A stretch of DNA of 64,000 bases from Roseiarcus sp963730555 (GTDB taxonomy: Bacteria > Pseudomonadota > Alphaproteobacteria > Rhizobiales > Beijerinckiaceae): assembly GCA_963730555.1 (NCBI GenBank), contig CAVSSS010000020.1, positions 1 through 64,000 of the forward strand, in the 5' to 3' direction. The position numbers and the translations under genes are program-made. The stretch's first letter is position 1, and the number at the start of each line of letters is the position of its first letter. The notes beneath the pieces are model-generated. The model was given only the letters and a program-made list of their open reading frames with translations, did not search any database and was not told the DNA's origin. Shown here piece by piece: positions 62,088 through 64,000 of the stretch.

Positions 62088-62610
62088 CTAAAGACCCAGC
62101 TCCCTCGGCGCCCATCCCGCAAAGGCCTGCGCGAGCGCGACCACTCGGCCCTGCAGGGCCCGCTCGACCAGCGTCTGGTCGACCGCCATCGGGAAATAGC
62201 TGGAGATCGCTCGCAGCGGCACTTTGGCGACAACGCCACGTGGGCCTCTAAGCAAGAGCGTTCCGTTGATCGTGTCTTGCGTTCGCCGAAATCCGCCAAA
62301 GCCGCCGCCGCTGCCGCTGCTGGGTCCGAGATAGAGATAGTCGATCCGCGCCACCAGCGTCGCCCCATTGCGGTCGCCAGGCGCCATATAGGGCCCGAGC
62401 GACTGCGCGAGCGCGCCGGGAAGCGCCTCCTCCACCCAGGCGGCGGTCGGATCTCCCATGCTGGCCCGAATCGGCGAAACGTCGACCTTGATCGCCCGGA
62501 TACGGAGACCGGGCTGAGCCAAGGCGGCGCGGCGCCTGGGCCAAGGCCGGAAGAACAAGCGCTCCGAGCCCGGCAAGCGCGACGCGGCGCGTCAAGGGGA
62601 ACGCGGACAT
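62088..62610 (-). pseudogene. Exported hypothetical protein, tandem paralogue B, frameshifted
   Basis: From ATG 62610 the frame gives a twin-Arg-like signal (MSAFPLTRRVALAGLGALVLPALAQA). Near 62535 it shifts to the frame reading LAQPGLRIRAIKVDVSPIRASMGDPTAAWVEEALPGALAQSLGPYMAPGDRNGATLVARIDYLYLGPSSG, QDTINGTLLLRGPRGVVAKVPLRAISSYFPMAVDQTLVERALQGRVVALAQAFAGWAPRELGL to 62088. The mature part matches paralogue A closely in order and length. One extra or missing base near 62535 explains the break. A twin-Arg signal is only suggested. Confidence 0.75.
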
Positions 62611-62660
62611 GACGCAAAATCCTCCTTGGGGCCCCAACTCCGATCAATCAGGCCGAGCGG

Positions 62661-63134
62661 CTATATATAGGCCACCTTGACGATTTCATAGCTTTTGCCG
62701 CCGCCGGGCGTGTTGACCTCGACGCTATCGCCCGCCTTCTTGCCGATCAGCGCCCGTGCGGTGGGCGAGGTGACCGACACCTTGCCCGACTTCACGTCCG
62801 CCTCGCTTTCGCCGACGATCTGAAACTTGCTCTCTTTTTCGGTATCTTCGTCGATCAGGGTGACGGTCGCGCCGAACTTGATCGTGCTTCCGTTCAATTT
62901 CGTCACGTCAATGATCTCGGCCCGCTGCAATAGGTCTTCGAGTTCGACGATCCGGCCCTCGTTGTGCGACTGCGCCTCTTTGGCGGAGTGATATTCGGCG
63001 TTTTCCGACAGGTCTCCGTGCGATCGCGCTTCCGCGATCGCCGCGATGATGCGAGGCCGCTCGACCTGCTGGCGACGAAGAAATTCCGCCTCCAGGGCTG
63101 CATGCCCTGCCGCGGTCATGGGTAGCTTGTCCAT
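62661..63134 (-). CDS. greA: Transcription elongation factor GreA
   Basis: The protein has 157 residues. The N-terminal coiled coil has KLPMTAAGHAALEAEFLRRQQVERPRIIAAIAEARSHGDLSENAEYHSAKEAQSHNEGRIVELEDLLQRAE, with the acidic tip (D, E in HGDLSENAEY) that reaches the polymerase active centre. The C-terminal FKBP-like domain has GATVTLIDEDTEKESKFQIVGESEAD and SPTARALIGKKAGDSVEVNTPGG. It restarts backtracked RNA polymerase by stimulating transcript cleavage. It lies downstream of carB, as in many alphaproteobacteria, with a hairpin between. Confidence 0.97.
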   Translation of the reverse strand: MDKLPMTAAGHAALEAEFLRRQQVERPRIIAAIAEARSHGDLSENAEYHSAKEAQSHNEGRIVELEDLLQRAEIIDVTKLNGSTIKFGATVTLIDEDTEKESKFQIVGESEADVKSGKVSVTSPTARALIGKKAGDSVEVNTPGGGKSYEIVKVAYI

Positions 63135-63144
63135 TGCCTATCCG

Positions 63145-63174
63145 AAAAAAATACCGCCGCGGCGGCGTTTTTTT
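63145..63174. terminator. Bidirectional hairpin terminator between carB and greA
   Basis: The 12-base palindrome CCGCCGCGGCGG is flanked by an A7 run on one side and a T7 run on the other (63145-63174). It can act as an intrinsic terminator in either direction. On the minus strand it would end carB transcripts before greA. Confidence 0.75.
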
Positions 63175-63180
63175 GCGCCG

Positions 63181-64000
63181 TCACGCCAGGTAATCCTGCA
63201 ACGCCTTGACTTCGAGCTCGCCGCTCGCGACGGCGCGGATTCCGTCGGCCGCCGCGATGGCGCCTGAAATTGTGGTGTAGTAGGGCGTCTTTTGCAAGAG
63301 GGCGGCGCGGCGCAGGGGCTTGGAATCGGCGAGCGAGGTCGCCCCCTCGGTGGTGTTGAACATGAGCTGCACGGCGCCGTTTCGGACTGCGTCGGCGGCG
63401 TGCGGGCGCCCTTCCGACACTTTGTTGACCTTCTCCGCCTTCAGCCCATGAGCGGTCAGATAGCGCTGGGTCCCGCTAGTCGCCAGGATCTTGAACCCGA
63501 GAGCCTGCAATTTCCGCAACGGCTCGACGATTTTTTCCTTGTCGACGTCGCGCACGGAGACGAATACCGCGCCCGAGGTCGGCGGCCGCGAACCGGCCCC
63601 GAGCTGGCTCTTGGCGAAGGCGACATCGAACGAACGGTCAATCCCCATCACTTCGCCGGTTGAGCGCATCTCCGGCCCCAGCACGGTGTCGACGCCAGGG
63701 AAGCGGGCGAAAGGAAATACCGCTTCCTTGACCCCGACGTGATCGAGCCGTTCAAGCTTGAGGTCGAACGAAGCGAGCCGTTCGCCCGCCATGATGCGGG
63801 CCGCGATCGCGGCGATCGGCTTGCCGATCACCTTGGCGACGAAGGGCACCGTTCGGGAAGCGCGGGGGTTAACCTCGAGCACGTAAATCTCGCCGCCTTT
63901 CAGCGCATATTGGACGTTCATAAGCCCGCCGACCTCAAGCGCGCGCGCAAGCTTCTGCGTCTGCTCCTTGAGGCTCGCGATCGTCTCGGGCGCGAGCGAG
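63181..64000 (-). CDS. carB: Carbamoyl-phosphate synthase large subunit, C-terminal part (runs off the window)
   Basis: The visible part is the last 272 residues. It contains the end of the second ATP-grasp domain (MNVQYALKGGEIYVLEVNPRASRTVPFVAKVIGKP, VLGPEMRSTGEVMGID) and the C-terminal MGS-like allosteric domain (GAVFVSVRDVDKEKIVEPLRKLQALGFKILATSGTQRYLTAHGL, GRPHAADAVRNGAVQLMFNTTEG, TPYYTTISGAIAAADGIRAV). CarB with CarA makes carbamoyl phosphate for pyrimidines and arginine. The reading frame is intact as far as it goes; the N-terminal three quarters lie beyond 64000. Confidence 0.96.
   Translation of the reverse strand, partial: SLAPETIASLKEQTQKLARALEVGGLMNVQYALKGGEIYVLEVNPRASRTVPFVAKVIGKPIAAIAARIMAGERLASFDLKLERLDHVGVKEAVFPFARFPGVDTVLGPEMRSTGEVMGIDRSFDVAFAKSQLGAGSRPPTSGAVFVSVRDVDKEKIVEPLRKLQALGFKILATSGTQRYLTAHGLKAEKVNKVSEGRPHAADAVRNGAVQLMFNTTEGATSLADSKPLRRAALLQKTPYYTTISGAIAAADGIRAVASGELEVKALQDYLA

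Noticed and set aside
61722..62612. 296-residue plus-strand frame
   Set aside because: Antisense to the two exported paralogues, Arg-rich, no start support.

Overview
The window looks like a chromosome segment of a GC-rich alphaproteobacterium, most likely a Hyphomicrobiales relative of the Methylocystis, Methylosinus or Rhodoblastus type. This rests on codon use and on the core genes at the right end (carB, greA, yicC-gmk, a DUF1344 protein, PRC-barrel, GlsB-like, YpfJ-like peptidase). The genus is not fixed by the sequence alone.

Left part (1-41.5 kb) is accessory and heavily rearranged. A frameshifted AI-2E/PerM-type transporter (0.1-2.2 kb) and an IS66 element (3.3-5.8 kb) lead into a type I secretion locus: a 1126-aa repeat-rich protein with an XRE regulator, divergent from an ABC exporter and HlyD adaptor (5.8-13.5 kb). 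From 13.6 to 37.4 kb lies a surface-glycan locus broken up by insertion sequences. It carries about eight methyltransferase domains, a sulfotransferase/GT2 fusion, a GT4, a broken GT61, a nucleotide-sugar epimerase and a methyltransferase/GT4/RgpF fusion. Four of its enzymes carry coiled-coil or heptad-type segments. The IS elements are nested. An IS1595-family element sits inside an IS3-family orfB, with a perfect 25-bp terminal repeat and an 8-bp target duplication. An IS30 element sits inside an IS256 transposase gene, and an intact-looking IS630 follows.

37.4-41.5 kb is a graveyard: fragments of rgpF, ISL3, IS630 and IS481 genes and a DUF3363-type conjugative relaxase, around an intact Crp/Fnr regulator. 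It ends at a tRNA gene with anticodon CAU (41.5 kb), which makes a natural island boundary.

Right part (41.7-64 kb) is mostly ordinary chromosome. It holds a GtrB-like glycosyltransferase, the zinc peptidase, small membrane and periplasmic proteins, a ParA-like ATPase, YCII and VOC proteins, a transglutaminase-like protein, a TetR/GST divergent pair, a CitE-like lyase, two tandem class III nucleotide cyclase genes with a zinc-ribbon N-terminus, yicC-gmk, a His-rich exported protein, an RNA methyltransferase, two tandem exported paralogues, greA and the end of carB.

Single-base frameshifts are unusually frequent and hit even gmk, normally an essential gene. Many of the broken genes may therefore be sequencing or assembly errors rather than biology. 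No CRISPR array, rRNA, restriction system or prophage was seen.
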